DNA of 64,000 bases from Diplosphaera chodatii (GCA_032358165.1 JAALGY010000022.1:62001-126000), one strand, 5' to 3'; positions 33,501 to 50,208 are shown, numbered from the stretch's first letter. Program-made: numbers and translations. Notes: generated from the sequence alone by a model not told the origin.

Positions 33501-36500
33501 CGCCAGTGTTCCCGCCAAAGCCCTCAGGCACCGCCCGCCCAGCCTGCAGCGTTTCAAAGGTGAGCGGCGCAGCGGTGGGTGCTGCTGTTGGTGCGGTGGA
33601 TGGAGACGGCTGAGTGGGGCTGCTTGCATGTGCCGCTGTCGGCGCTGCTGTGGGCGCTGCAGTTGGTGCTTGTGTCGGGGATGTGGTTGGTGCTGCAGTT
33701 GGCGCCGCTGTAGGTGTTGACGTGGGCGCCGCAGTTGGTGCTGCTGTTGGGGATGTGGCTGGTGCTGCTGTGGGCTCCGCCATAGGGGCCGCTGTTGGTC
33801 CCGTCGTTGGACTTGCAGCTGGTGCAGTCGCCGGCGACACTGTTGGCACAGCAGTGGGTGCTGACGTGGTTGCATTGCGTGCTGCCGTGACCAGGTTGTC
33901 GATGCCAAACAGTGTGGTCGCTGCGCTGGGGGCCGCCTGGGGCGCGGCCGGGTCTTCAGCAGTAAACACCACCTTGTCAACGTCCTGGAATGCTGCGCCC
34001 AGCTCCAGCAGCTGCGGCTCGCCACCGGCAGGCAGGTCGATGACCCTGGTGGCACCCGCCACAGGCTGGCCGTCCTTGTAAGCCGTGACGGTCAGCCGCA
34101 CAGTGTTGTTGGTTGCCAAGCCTGTCACCCAGAGGCTGGTAACATCGAAGGCGGTGGCGGTGCTGCTGAGCGTGGCCGGCAGGCCGTCCCGGTTGATGAC
34201 GACCTGGTCGGCCGAGACCGCCGCTGCTGCGTAGGGGGACCCGCGACTTGCGTTGGCCACGATGAAGGCGCCCGCAGCGGCAGCAGCGCCATAGGTCAAG
34301 CCCTCAGCACCGCTGTATCCTTCCGGCGGTTGCTGTCCGATCTGGAGGTCCTCAAAGCACGCACCCGCTGCTGGCACCGGGTCCGTCGAGAGTGACAGGT
34401 TGTCCAGCCCGAAGAGCGTGGTGTTGGTGCTGTAGCTGCCATTGTTGGTGGGGTCGACCGGCGTGAGCGTCAAGCTGTCCAGCTTGGCAAAGACTGCGGG
34501 CAGCACCACCAGCTTCCGTGGCTGCGCCGGGTCCAGTGTGACAGACTCCACGGGAGTTCCCACACCTCCACGGTTGCCAGAGACCAGCAGCGTCAATTCG
34601 CCCGCAAGGCTGGTGACATAGAAGTAGTGCACGGCCATGGTCCCCGCAGATGGGGAGATGCTGATGGTGATGGGTCTGCCGCCGGCATTGACGGCAATGT
34701 TGTCAGGTGAGACCATGGCGGGGCGGAAGGGGTGGGCAGCGGCGCTAGTGTCCACGACCAGCAGGTGCGTGACGATATCACCATAGCTCACCCCCGCAGC
34801 GCCCATATAGCCCTTTGGCACCAGCTGCATATCCGCTAGGTCGTCGAATGTGAGGCCGGGTAGCACTGGCGGGCTGGGGGGCGGGCTGGACGGTGGCGAA
34901 GGCGGCGGTTGGGGAGGGGGCGCAGGTGGGGAGCTGGGGGGTGGCATGGGTGGTGGGCTGGGGGGCGATCTGGGTGGTGGCGAAGGCGGCGGTTGTGGAG
35001 GGGTCGAAGGTGGGGGAGCAGGTGGGCGGCTGGGAGGCGGGCTTTGCGGTGGCAAAGGCTGTGGTTGGGGAGGGGCCGACGGTGGGGGAGCAGGTGGCGG
35101 CCTGGGGGGCGCCTTGAATGGCGGGCTGGGCGGCGGCATGGGTGGTGGGCTTGGCGGTGGGGAAGGCGGTGGTTGGGGCGGGGGCGAAGGTGGGGGAGCA
35201 GGGGGCGGGCTGGGCAGCGGGCTGGGCGGCGGCATGGGCGGTGGTTGGAAAGGCGGCCGGGCCGGTGGAGCAGGGGCCGGCCTGGGCGGCGGCATGGGCG
35301 GCGGGCTGGGCGGTGGGCTGGGCGGCGGCACGGGCGGCGGGCTGGGCGGTGGCGAAGGTGGGGGAGCAGGGGGCGGGCTGGGCGGCGGCATGGGCGGCGG
35401 GCTGGGCGGCGGCATGGGCGGCGGTTGGGGAGGGGGCGAAGGTGGGGGAGCAGGTGGCGGGCTGGGCGGAGGCGTAGGCGGAGGTTGGGCAGGGGGCGAA
35501 GGTGGGGGAGCAGGTGGCGGGCTGGGCGGCGGCGTAGGCGGAGGTTGGGGAGGGGGCGAAGGTGGGGGAGCAGGTGGCGGGCTGGGCGGCGGCATGGGCG
35601 GCGATTGGGGAGGGGGCGAAGGTGGGGGAGCAGGTGGCGGGCTGGGCGGCGGCATGGGCGGCGGTTGGGGAGGGGGCGAAGGTGGGGGAGCAGGTGGCGG
35701 GCTGGGCGGAGGCGTAGGCGGCGGTTGCGGAGGGGGCGAAGGTGGGGGAGCAGGTGGCGGGCTGGGCGGAGGCGTAGGCGGAGGTTGGGGAGGGGGCGAA
35801 GGTGGGGGAGCAGGTGGCGGGCTGGGCGGCGGCATGGGCGGAGGTTGGGGAGGGGGCGAAGGTGGAGGAGCAGGTGGCGGGCTGGGCGGCGGCATGGGCG
35901 GCGATTGGGGAGGGGGCGAAGGTGGGGGAGCAGGTGGCGGGCTGGGCGGAGGCGTAGGCGGCGGTTGCGGAGGGGGCGAAGGTGGAGGAGCAGGTGGCGG
36001 GCTGGGCGGCGGGCTGGGCGGCGGTTGGGGCGGGGGCGAAGGTGGGGGAGCAGGTGGCGGGCTGGGCGGAGGCGTAGGTGGTGGGCTGGGGGGCGGCACG
36101 GGCGGCGGGCTGGGCGGCGGCACGGGCGGCGGGCTGGGCGGCGGCATGGGCGGCGGTTGCGGAGGGGGCGAAGGTGGGGGAACAGGTGGCGGACTGGGCG
36201 GCGGCATGGGCGGCGGGCTGGGGGGCGGCATGGGCGGGGGGCTGGGGGGCGGCATGGGCGGGGGGCTGGGCGGCGGCATGGGCGGGGGCGAAGGTGGGGG
36301 AGCAGGTGGCGGGCTGGGCGGTGGCGTGGGCGGCGGTTGGGGAGGGGGCAAAGGTGGTGGAGCAGGGGGTGGGCTGGGCGGCGGAGACAGAGGTGGTGGG
36401 GATGGGACCGGAGTTGGGTCTGGCGTGACGCCCACATTGGGAGTTGGGGAAGGGGGTGGAGGTGATGGTGGAGGGCTTGGTGGCGGAGACAAAGGTGGTG

Positions 36501-39500
36501 GCAAAGGAGGCGGCAATGGTGGTGGGGATGGCGGCGGCGTAGGTGGCGGGCTTGGCGGAGGGTTGGGTGGGGGCAGCGATGGCGGCGGAGGACTTGGGGG
36601 CGGTGAAGGCGGTGGGCTAGGCGGCGGGCTGGGTGGGGGTAAAGGTGGGGGCGGGGGTGACAGCGGAGGGCTTGGGGGCGGTGAAGGTGGTGGGCTAGGC
36701 GGCGGGCTAGGCGGCGGGCTGGGTGGGGGTGAGGGTAGGGGCGGGGATGGCGGGGGAGGACTTGGGGGCGGTGAAGGCGGTGGGCTAGGTGGCGGGCTAG
36801 GCGGTGGGCTGGGTGGGGGTGAAGGTGGGGGCGGGGATGGCGGAGGCCTGGGGGGCGGTAAAGGTGGTGGTGGGTTGGGTGGCGGCGGGCTGGGCGGAGG
36901 CCGAGGGGGTGGTGAAGGTGGCGGTGGGCTGGGCGGCGGTGGGCTTGGCGGAGGCCGAGGGGGTGGAGAAGGTGGTGGGCTGGGTGGCCGGGGAGGTGGC
37001 GATGGTGGCCGGGGCGGCGGCGGAGGTGGGGGAGGCGCATATGTGCATGTCGACTGGTCTCCGGTGCCGCCTGCAGCACCGCACCATGTCTTCATCACGG
37101 TTCACGTTGGGCAAGTCAAGCCGCAGACAGAGGGAAAGAACCCGCCGCCGTGATGACACAGGCAAGAGCACAATGCCAACCGACCTGACTTTGTTATGCA
37201 TGCACCTGGAGAGATCTGGCCGTCCGGACAGTTGACGCAGGTGGCATTTGCTGTGCCATTGTTTGCATAATACTGGTTTTGAGGGCAAGCGGTAACTTGC
37301 AGGTCTCCTCGTGCCAGGATCTGCAGCTCAGGACCACCTCTTTAAAAACAGTCGATTATCGAATTGCAGGCGGCAGCAATCATGCCAGCTGTGCTTGCAA
37401 GATAGGATGTTGACTTACATAGGGTGTCCCTGTTGCGGTGGCAAACCCCAATGCGGCAAAGCCTTGATCGTATGGCGTGATGACCTCATCTGCGGGATTG
37501 GGGTTCAAACTGTGAGATGCCCTGTGCTTTGGTGCATCTGGACCGTGTTATGATTTCAGAACAGCACTGGAATCTCTGGGCAAGTTTCGAGCTCTGCAAT
37601 GCCTAGTCACAGCCAAGGCAGCTTACGAATACTACAGCTCCAGTCCGACAGCTGTGCCACGGTCACCGAGTTGAAGGTGCCGACACTGATGTTGGCACCT
37701 GATATCGATGGCAGGACAGGAGTAAGGTAACGACGCAACATAAGAGTGGTCATGCCAATCTCATGATGCACTTTCAGGCAGGACAACAGAGCAGTCCAGT
37801 GGTGGTTTGTGCATGTATATGACACAAGCCTCAATGCCTCAAATGACTCTAGCAGTCGCACCCTTCGAGATCTTATTGCCTGCACAATGGCATGAACTTG
37901 CTGTTATCACGTGCACTGCCATGTCCCACATTCTACAGGCACAAACATGTAGTGTCAAGTGCGAGTTTGCAGCTGTGGCAGACCCCATGCGTGCTGTGGC
38001 AGAAGCTTACAGCTGTCAGTGACGCCTGGGTAGGGCCTGCAGCAGCGCACAGGAACAGGTTTTAGGAAAATCCTAAAACCTAACGCAACATGGCACCACA
38101 GAGCAGGAATCACATGCACGAGTGTATACAGTGGATACATCAGCGGCACTGCTATGTGTCGATGAATGCAGGGCAGAGCAGGCAGGTGGGCGCATGCTGC
38201 TCACCAGTTGGAGTAGAAGCCCGGGCTGTTGGCGCTTGTCGCAAAGGGGTCCATGATGGTCATCCGAGTTGCCGTTTGAACATTGTAGTAGTACTTGGAC
38301 AGGGTGACCATCAGCCTGCAGGGCGCAGTCCCTGAACACATGTCGCTGTGGCAGCTGCAGGTTGACAATTCCTTGCACAGCTGTCGTGCCAGGAGCAGCT
38401 GGCCTCAAGTGGCCCAATGGCCAGTATGCGAGTATCACTGCTGAGGCGCATCTCACCCCGTGCCATTGTTTGTCGACCCTGCCACAGGGATATCATGGGA
38501 GTCAGCGGTCGGGAGACGGCACAACGATCAACCAAGAGAGGTGCTTGCCCAAGCAACACAGTTTTCTGGAGCGAGCTGCCGGAACAGTGTTTACCTGCCA
38601 CATAGGACACCGCAGCATTGACCAGTGCGATCGCGCCATTCTTGACGGCGATGGAGGAACCGGATGCGACGCCATGGTTGCCGGGATCCGTGCCAACGAT
38701 GATGATGTTGCCAGTGATTGCCGGCGCCCATATTGCCCTGGAGTTTGTTGCGGTAGCATACCCAAGGGCTGCACGCCAGCAGGCATGCACTCGGTGGTTG
38801 AGTGTCGCAAAACTCCTGTGTAACAAGTGTTTTCTGCGGCTTGCGCGCAGCTGTGCATGATGGTATCAGTGCAAGCGACCCCCTGCTCACCTTGCGACAT
38901 GATGTCAGCATTGTCGGTGTATGTGGCATTGACCGAGTCCTTGACTTCGATGTTGGGATCGCCAAGCACGATTGCCCTGTACGACTGCAGACAGCACAGA
39001 GACATGCTCACCAGACGTATACTACCCTGATGATTCAATTTTTTTTTTCATTGACTACTATTTTCACAGAATTGAAATTTGACCATCGAGCTGTGCACAG
39101 AGCAGGCGGCAAGCAGTCCAACTAGATGGGCTGGTGCCCACCTGGAACTCTGACAGCGTCATATTCTTCCACTGGGTATCCGTGACGATCTGCGATGCCA
39201 GTCCCGAAAACCATGGATCAGTGCTACGTGCACATGCATGCAGTACGTACGTCAATGCGTCACGGTGCATGCTCCTTGGGACAACAGTGCCCAATGTCAG
39301 CCAGCCCGCACCACAGCCGTGTAATTGTTGCTGTTGGCCCACTGCAGCACATAAGCACACGATGTTCTCATCACACGCATGCTATGGCCACAGCAGAGCA
39401 GCAGGCAACCGTGTGGATAGACATGCATATGCAGTGTTTACGCATCACTGCCGGCTCACCGCCACCTCCAAGGCAGTCGTGGCCGCAGTCTGTAGTGGCC

Positions 39501-39759
39501 AATCACACCGTCATCAGGAGCGTCAGTTGCCGTCAGCACGGCACAATGCAGGAGGTCAGACGTTCCACAACAGGCCGGGGGGGCAAGTTCACGAGATCCA
39601 CAGTCGGCTCACGTTCAGCGTCGACTTCAGGTATAGAATGGACCTGGTGTTGTTGGCTGCCAGTCCATCGGCGCTGACGCGCGGCACTGTGCTGGCCAGC
39701 AGCAGCAGTGTGGCTGCCGCTGCGACGGCCGCACCGCGACCACCGCTGTGGTGGTGCAT
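30572..39759 (-). CDS. Giant secreted modular hydroxyproline-rich glycoprotein, paralogue B
   Basis: Tandem paralogue of the gene at 28217-17127, same strand, same module order. It starts MHHHSGGRGAAVAAAATLLL, a signal peptide ending near VSADG, in an exon ending at a GTGAGC donor. Then follow the N-terminal domain exons (WANSNNYTAV 39335-39295; WKNMTLSEFQ 39190-39142; SYRAIVLGDPNIEVKDS 38985-38890; GNIIIVGTDPGNHG 38770-38600; MTIMDPFATSANSPGFYSNW 38310-38205; GANISVGTFNSVTVAQLSDW 37700-37625) and the Cys exon QNQYYANNGTANATCVNCP (about 37280-37205). The Pro block (37070-34860) is richer in APPP/MPPP than paralogue A. Three FDDL..LFGIDN domains (34860-34390, 34365-33870, 33560-33075) correspond to D4-D6 of A; the last two are separated by a PTAAPT mucin-like linker. 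A Cys stalk (33000-32775), exons at 32590-31510 and the C-terminal module (31390-30830; NHVGQQRGQMCATFQG, GSSIRLNTLRPRSG) end in FVTDNDDGDF-stop. Exon joining is inferred. Confidence 0.72.
33590..33870 (-). repeat. PTAAPT mucin-like coding repeat
   Basis: Imperfect tandem repeats of Pro-Thr-Ala-Ala with Ser variants (APTAAPTTSPTQAPTAAPT) link the second and third FDDL domains of paralogue B. The base pattern is a degenerate 12-bp repeat on the minus strand. In paralogue A the same place is filled by a SPPP/ASPPP linker. Confidence 0.85.
35401..36060. repeat. 60-bp coding minisatellite, eleven units in register
   Basis: Eleven consecutive 60-bp units without indels begin GCTGGGCGG and end CAGGTGGCGG on the plus strand. 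On the coding strand each gives a 20-residue PPAPPPSPPPQPPP(M/T)PPPSP-type unit of paralogue B. Units fall into a few variants, defined by GGCATGGGCG versus GGCGTAGGCG and by GGTTGGGG, GATTGGGG or GGTTGCGG. Flanking DNA is similar but no longer in 60-bp register. Confidence 0.93.
38057..38081. repeat. Perfect 11-bp inverted repeat (hairpin) in intron of paralogue B
   Basis: AGGTTTTAGGA, three A bases, then TCCTAAAACCT form a perfect stem of 11 bp with a 3-nt loop. The arms resemble head-to-head algal telomere-type units (TTTTAGG / CCTAAAA). It lies in the intron between the exons at about 38310-38205 and 37700-37625. Confidence 0.85.
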
Positions 39760-41065
39760 GCTGACAAGCCTGCTTAGTGTCACAGAGGTGATGCGCCTTG
39801 CTGACCTGCAGCATACCCACAACCGTCCACGTTCATGCTGCCGCACTGGCGCCATTGTTCAGCCTGGTGGCATGATGTTCAGTGCAACATCGATCTCGCC
39901 TACAGCTAGTGCGCGCACTACACATGCTCTTGCGCGGCAGTCCTCAAAGCCCCTCGACAGCTGTACGTAGAGGCTGGCTGCAGGCCGGAGTTTGGCACCC
40001 TCCTACAGGGCATGCTGCCCATATGCAATGACAAGGCGAAGCGCTCCAACCGGCGACGGGTCATGCTCGCGACCTTCAAGCGTGCTGTTGCATATACAAG
40101 TGCTGAGGTAATCAGCCAAAGGAAGGCCGCCGGACACGCTGAAAGTGCTTTCGAAAAGATTTCGGGGCGTCATGTCAGCTGGCGCCGGCTAGCCGAGGAC
40201 GAACGCCAACAAGGACCCGACCGCCAGCACAGGTGGATAAACCCAGATTGAACTCTCGGACCGGACGCTTCCATCCCACATATGGCCCAAGCGGGTGCTG
40301 CACCTCACATCCGTGATTGGACCGTATCAGACACAGCTCGCACGGACATGCAGGGGCATCGCCCGCGCAAAGAGCACAAGGAGGTAGATATGTACAGTTG
40401 TTATCAGCAGCGTGTGGTCCCTTGCGCAGTTCCACGGCAACAGGCCTGTGTGACTAATGAGCATGACAACTTCGCACGCAGCATGATTCAGCATGTTGCG
40501 TGGAGTGTTGAGTTCGTGACAGCCAAAGGTCACAGGTATCCTGAAAATCTTATAGGAATGCACGGACCTGCCATACACAGGTCGCCTGCGTGCCGCTGGG
40601 TGATCCCGCCCGCCGCCTGCAACGTGGCGCTGGTGTATGTGCCGGCTTTGAGGACGCGAACGTCTGCGGCTACGTTTTACGCCAGGCTACAGCCAGACTC
40701 AAAAAAGCTAGTTGTTTGCACGCTGCTGAGGCCGGACTACTTCAACAGTGCGATGTGGGAACGCCAGTGGAAGGTTGCTGGAAAACCTAGGTGGACGGAC
40801 CAGCTTCACTCACACAGAGGCCTCGCTCACGATGCGATTGGCAAGGGCGCTTGCCGACGAGTCTCTTGAGGGGCGGTTCCAGCTGAGTCAGTCCTGATGC
40901 GTCCAAGAAGAGAATGACAGCCAAAAGCGCGTTTGAGGGTTATGGCTGCCACATGGTGCCGCTGTGCCCGTACGTATCCGTATTGTGCAGATCCTCGGAT
41001 GACCAAGCCGGCCGGCCAGGGTGGGCGTCAGCCGACGATGCGGGGCCTCAGCAGCGCGTGCGACA
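39760..41065. other. Intergenic region upstream of paralogue B, downstream of LysRS
   Basis: About 1.3 kb. It should contain the paralogue B promoter and the LysRS 3' UTR. I see no supported coding exon; the open frames (for example 40282-40869 plus) have no family features. Confidence 0.45.
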
Positions 41066-46330
<5,265 letters not shown>

Positions 46331-46604
46331 TGTTGCACCGATCAATAGCGAAGCCTGTCAGTGTGCATGCTGCGATGGGGCTCTGCGGCAATGGCATGCA
46401 TTAGCCGGTGTGAAAGTACGCTGCACGTCGGGTGAGCTTTACGCAGTCCCTTCCAGCCAGCATACCGCGATCCGTGAACCAGCTGCAATCTGCGGGCCTG
46501 CAGCAGCACGTCATTGCAGACTGTGTCAGGACTTTGTGACTAGCCGCGGTCGGTCGAGGGCTGCGTGCTGCCAGCCGGCCGCTGGAACGTCAGGCTGGGG
46601 AGCC
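46331..46604. promoter_or_regulatory. Shared divergent promoter, LysRS / ATP synthase f-like
   Basis: A 274-bp gap between divergent start codons. Position implies a bidirectional promoter; no TATA-like element is clear. Confidence 0.45.
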
Positions 46605-46898
46605 ATGAGCTTGGTGCAGCGCTTCACTAGCAACCTGAAGGGGCTGAAGCTGAACGAGCTGCCTGGCTACACAACTAAATTCGCGAAGGAGAACCTGCAG
46701 CCTGAGCAGCTCAGGTCAAAGGCAGAGACGGGTCTGATGGAGTACAAGAGGAAGTACATTGACACCGGTAGCCCCAGGCCACTGTATGATGTGCTGATCT
46801 ACGGCTTCTTCTTCTCATACGCCGTCGCCTGGCCGCAGGAGTACAAGCACTACAAGGCAGAGCAGGAGGCCAAGCTGAAGGGCGAGGCCGCGCACTAG
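46605..46898 (+). CDS. Mitochondrial ATP synthase subunit f-like protein
   Basis: Single-exon 97-residue protein starting MSLVQRFTSNLKGLKLNELP. The middle part, SKAETGLMEYKRKYIDTGSP, is followed by one hydrophobic/aromatic segment (LYDVLIYGFFFSYAVAW) and a charged tail YKHYKAEQEAKLKGEAAH. This resembles the mitochondrial F1Fo ATP synthase f subunit, whose fungal and animal members have a YxxKYI motif, one membrane helix and a YKHxKxE tail; it sits in the Fo stalk of the inner membrane. The length fits (about 90 residues). Amphipathic, Lys/Arg-containing N-terminus suits mitochondrial import. The start is chosen because the upstream in-frame sequence is unlike the family and runs into the divergent promoter. 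Another small inner-membrane complex subunit is possible. Confidence 0.6.
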   Translation: MSLVQRFTSNLKGLKLNELPGYTTKFAKENLQPEQLRSKAETGLMEYKRKYIDTGSPRPLYDVLIYGFFFSYAVAWPQEYKHYKAEQEAKLKGEAAH

Positions 46899-47699
46899 GG
46901 GACTGGCTGCTCGGGTCTACAGCATGTTGGCTGCCGTCAGCCAGCAGTGGGACAGGTTGTCGGCCAGTGTTTTGGGGGGAACAGAACTGTGCAGCATGGC
47001 AAAGCGGCACGGATGCTATGCGCGTGCAAACGACCAGACCTGTGAAGCACACCAAATGTGCATGTGCAGCCAGGCTCCAGCGTCTTTGCAGACTTGAGGT
47101 GGCTGGAACGGCCCTCGTGCAAAAAGAGCAGCTAAACCTCGGAGGCTATCACCTGCATCATTGCACAGAGTCCAGTGATCTCGTTGGCAGCACAGCTTCT
47201 TCACGCCCCTTGCTTGTACGAGCACGTTACCGACAGATGAAGCCTCTCCCAGTTGCACGACTGCTACTGAACCCTGATGCGGCGGACAGCGGCCTCGTTC
47301 ATTAAAGGAAGCCCGCGAAAGGTGCGCTAGGCTTGCGAAGAGCGGGGGAGCCGCCGTCGAATTATCCCGCAGTGGGCTACACCGGGGGAGGGCTATCTTT
47401 CGGGCATCGGTCGTGCACACTCCTCTCGTTGGGGGTGCGAACGGTCTCGAGAACCTGCTAGTGTCTACGGTCGCTATCGAGTGCAGTGTGGAGGCTGCAT
47501 AGCCGCTCAAAATGCCGGCATAGTGACCTTGGATGCATGCATGCATGCGCAGCCCTGCAGCTCAAGCCTTGGCCACAGTTCTGCCCAATCGCATCTCCAT
47601 ACTCAACCAACAGGGTTCGACAAAAGCACTGCTGTGTGCAGGCGGCCTGCTAGGGTGTCGAAGAGTAGCCGGACTGGTGCAACCGTACGTTGGCACCAT
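46899..47699. other. Intergenic region
   Basis: About 0.8 kb between two plus-strand genes. It should hold the 3' UTR of the f-like gene and the promoter of the membrane-protein gene. I see no coding exon or other structure beyond a short ATGC-rich run (47533-47548). Confidence 0.45.
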
Positions 47700-49467
47700 G
47701 GCTGACAGCGGGCTGAGCACATCGCCTCAGAAGCTGGCGACAGGGCCCACCCACGGCCCGGGCAAGGGCATCCCAGGTCTGCCCCCATTCCTTAATTAGC
47801 TAGCTGGTGGCATCACATACACCCAAGCAGCAGCTTGCCGGCTGTTGCGGAGCGTTGATTTGCTCGTTGGGCACACTGCATTGCATTGTAGCATGCTAAG
47901 CTTGTCGCACGTGATTTACAGGGGCAGCCACCAAGCGCGGCAGGATTAGATGGATCACTGGGCGCGGTCTCACGATGTGCGCTATACCTCCACTGGACCG
48001 CCCATGTGCCTGTACATCAGTGTCGCAAGTTATGAAACACTTGAAGTCACAGCACGACAGTTCCCTCCTGCCAGTGGTAGTCCTGACGTGCCGTGCATCA
48101 CCTGCTGCAGCATCTGGCTGATACTTGCATGGATGAGCTGGCCGGTGGCCATTGGCGGCGTGTCGCATGCGCAGGTGCGATGTGATTCGCATGCACGCAT
48201 GAGTGCTTGACGTTCACTGCCGCTGACGTCCAGGTGTGCAGCTCCATCAGCATCACACAGTCAGTCGTGTGGGGTCTGCCATAGGATGAGTGCAACTCTG
48301 GTGACGGCCAAACAGGCGTGCACACCTGGTCGTACCTCATGGGCGGCCCGCAGATCTCGTGCGTTCTTTCCCACCCTGAACCGTTGACGTTCCTGATCTG
48401 ACTCGCCCGCAGCACACGTGTGGACATGTGCATATGCATGTACAGCAATCACTGCAGCAAATCACAGGACAACCACCCGTCATCCATTACATCGCACATG
48501 TCACAGGTGCAAGCGCATCTTCCGCTTTGACTGGTGGACTGTCTGTTACGACCTTGCTGTGCTGGTGAGGTATACATCCGCAGCAGTATAACCCGCTCTT
48601 CAGTGGTTGACGCATGCTATCGGTGGTCATGCATCCTGATTCAGATGCACCGTCAGCGCTGTGCAGCATGCATGCCAACATCTGCTGCCCGCCACTGAGC
48701 ACTTGCAGCAACTGCCTGTGGTACGGTGCAGGTGATGGTGACCATTTGCATGTCCAAGAAGATGAAGTACCTGGCGACAGCCCGCTCTCTGCTGGTCGGC
48801 TACATCGCCGTGGCAACCGTGCTCAGCATCCTGAGCGCCGACCGCTTCAACAACCTGCGGAATGTCACCGCCCACCGTGGCGACGTGAGCTGCTGGCGGC
48901 ACCCTCCTCCACCCTTTTTGCCTCACAAGCGGCAGCATCCTGCACTTGCCATGTGCCTAAAGTGTCCCTCAATCGCCTAGGCATGTTGAAGGTCACCTAC
49001 CCCCAGCTCTCTTTACTATGGTGGTGAGCGTTTGACCTGCTTCGTGTCTGCAGATCCACATTGCAGCGCGCGTTGGCTTTGCCGGCAACCTGATGATGGT
49101 ACGCACCTTGCTATCCTGTGCAGGCTGCATCATGCATATGTGCTGAGCCTCTGCCTGTCACTGTCCAGCACCGTCAGTAGAGGGGTGCTGGTAACTGCAG
49201 GCCTTCTGCTGGTTCACCCTCATGTACATGATCGGCGTCGACTTCGAGGGGGTGAGTCGAAGTGCATGCATGCCAAGTGGATCCTGCTGACTACCCAAAC
49301 GAGCCACCTGCATTGAGGGGATAGGGCAGACGCCTGCGCCAAATGAAAGTCGGAAGCTGGTCAAGCTGCTTGACGTTCCGGGTGCACTCCTGCTGATCTA
49401 GACGCCTTTCTTGCAGTTCAACGTGGAGGAGATGGCTGCAGCTGCTGCACTCGGCCGAGCTGTGTGA
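47700..49467 (+). CDS. Unrecognised small multi-pass membrane protein (spliced)
   Basis: I do not recognise the family. Exon 1 starts MADSGLSTSPQKLATGPTHG (47700-47775). Further exons: a basic segment ATKRGRIRWITG (about 47922-47968); IWLILAWMSWPVAIGGVSHA (48111-48174, membrane segment 1); CSSISITQSVVWG joined to VHTWSYLMGGPQIS (48233-48352); CKRIFRFDWWTVCYDLAVL (48509-48566); VMVTICMSKKMKYLATARSL then LVGYIAVATVLSIL and a DRFNNLRN loop (48730-48882); IHIAARVGFAGNLMM (49055-49099); AFCWFTLMYMIGVDFEG (49201-49252); and FNVEEMAAAAALGRAV-stop (49416-49467). Most joins are in phase with GT..AG ends; the one between the basic segment and the first membrane exon is unresolved. About four membrane segments and some 200 residues are predicted. 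A candidate TGTAA lies at 49950-49954. Confidence 0.55.
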
Positions 49468-50208
49468 TGAAGGTCAGAGAGTTGAGAGGGACATGTGGTG
49501 GTCTACGATAGGCATGCGGCCTGTGCCAGCAGCAAATGCGCCCAGCAGTCTTCACCTTTGCTACTGCTCAAGTGTGTCTAACATTGTTGTAGCAGCATGT
49601 GGCTCGCCAGGTGGTTACGGTTCGGCACACATCGTGAGGAGGCAAGTCTTTGATGTAGATTCATATTTATGGCAGCCAGTGGTGACAGCCTTTAAGGTTG
49701 TGGCACAGAGCCTGCTAGGAGTGTTAGCTTGCATGTTGCTTTTGCTGCTGCCATGTTGTTCATGCACCGCAGCTGCTCGCACTACTGCAGACTGCCAGCC
49801 TGCATGATTGTGTGCTGCTGTGCTACTCAAACTGACATGCTGTTGTGAAGCGCCTGAACATCAAGTGGGGTGTATGGGGGAATGTTTTGGATGTTCGGTG
49901 AACGTTATCACAGCCCTTGCCATTGTTGACGACGTTGTATGCAGCACACTGTAACAACAAGCTGTCAGCCGCGATGCTTGTTGCGACCCTCACTTATTCG
50001 GCAACAGCCTATGGAAAACCTGGCAAGATTCCTGCCACTCTCTTCTCAAACTCAGACCCGACACCCCCTTAGCTATCTACCCTGCACCAGCAGAAGGAAG
50101 ATGCAGCACTGTCCGCCAATGCATGGCGCATGGATTCCGGCACACTGTGTGACACGCCAGCATCATGTGGGAGGCCAACGCCTTTCCCCGAGGACCCAGC
50201 GGGCCTAG
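49468..50208. other. Convergent 3' intergenic region
   Basis: About 0.74 kb between the membrane-protein gene (+) and the NOL11-like gene (-). It is AT-richer than the genes and holds TGTAA at 49950-49954 on the plus strand. No coding exon is seen. Confidence 0.45.

Noticed and set aside
34836..37079. 747-residue Arg/His/Pro-rich frame on the minus strand
   Set aside because: Frame-shifted shadow of the SPPP repeat; it has no start context and does not join the flanking domains.
34850..37153. 767-residue Gly-rich open frame on the plus strand (and similar ones at 24665-25858 and 22887-23291)
   Set aside because: It is the exact antisense of the Pro-rich coding block of the glycoprotein genes (CCN/CCC versus GGN). 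The minus strand has the supported signal peptide, domains and splice chain.
40282..40869. 195-residue plus-strand frame in the gap upstream of paralogue B
   Set aside because: No similarity or compositional sign of coding; lies where the paralogue B promoter is expected.
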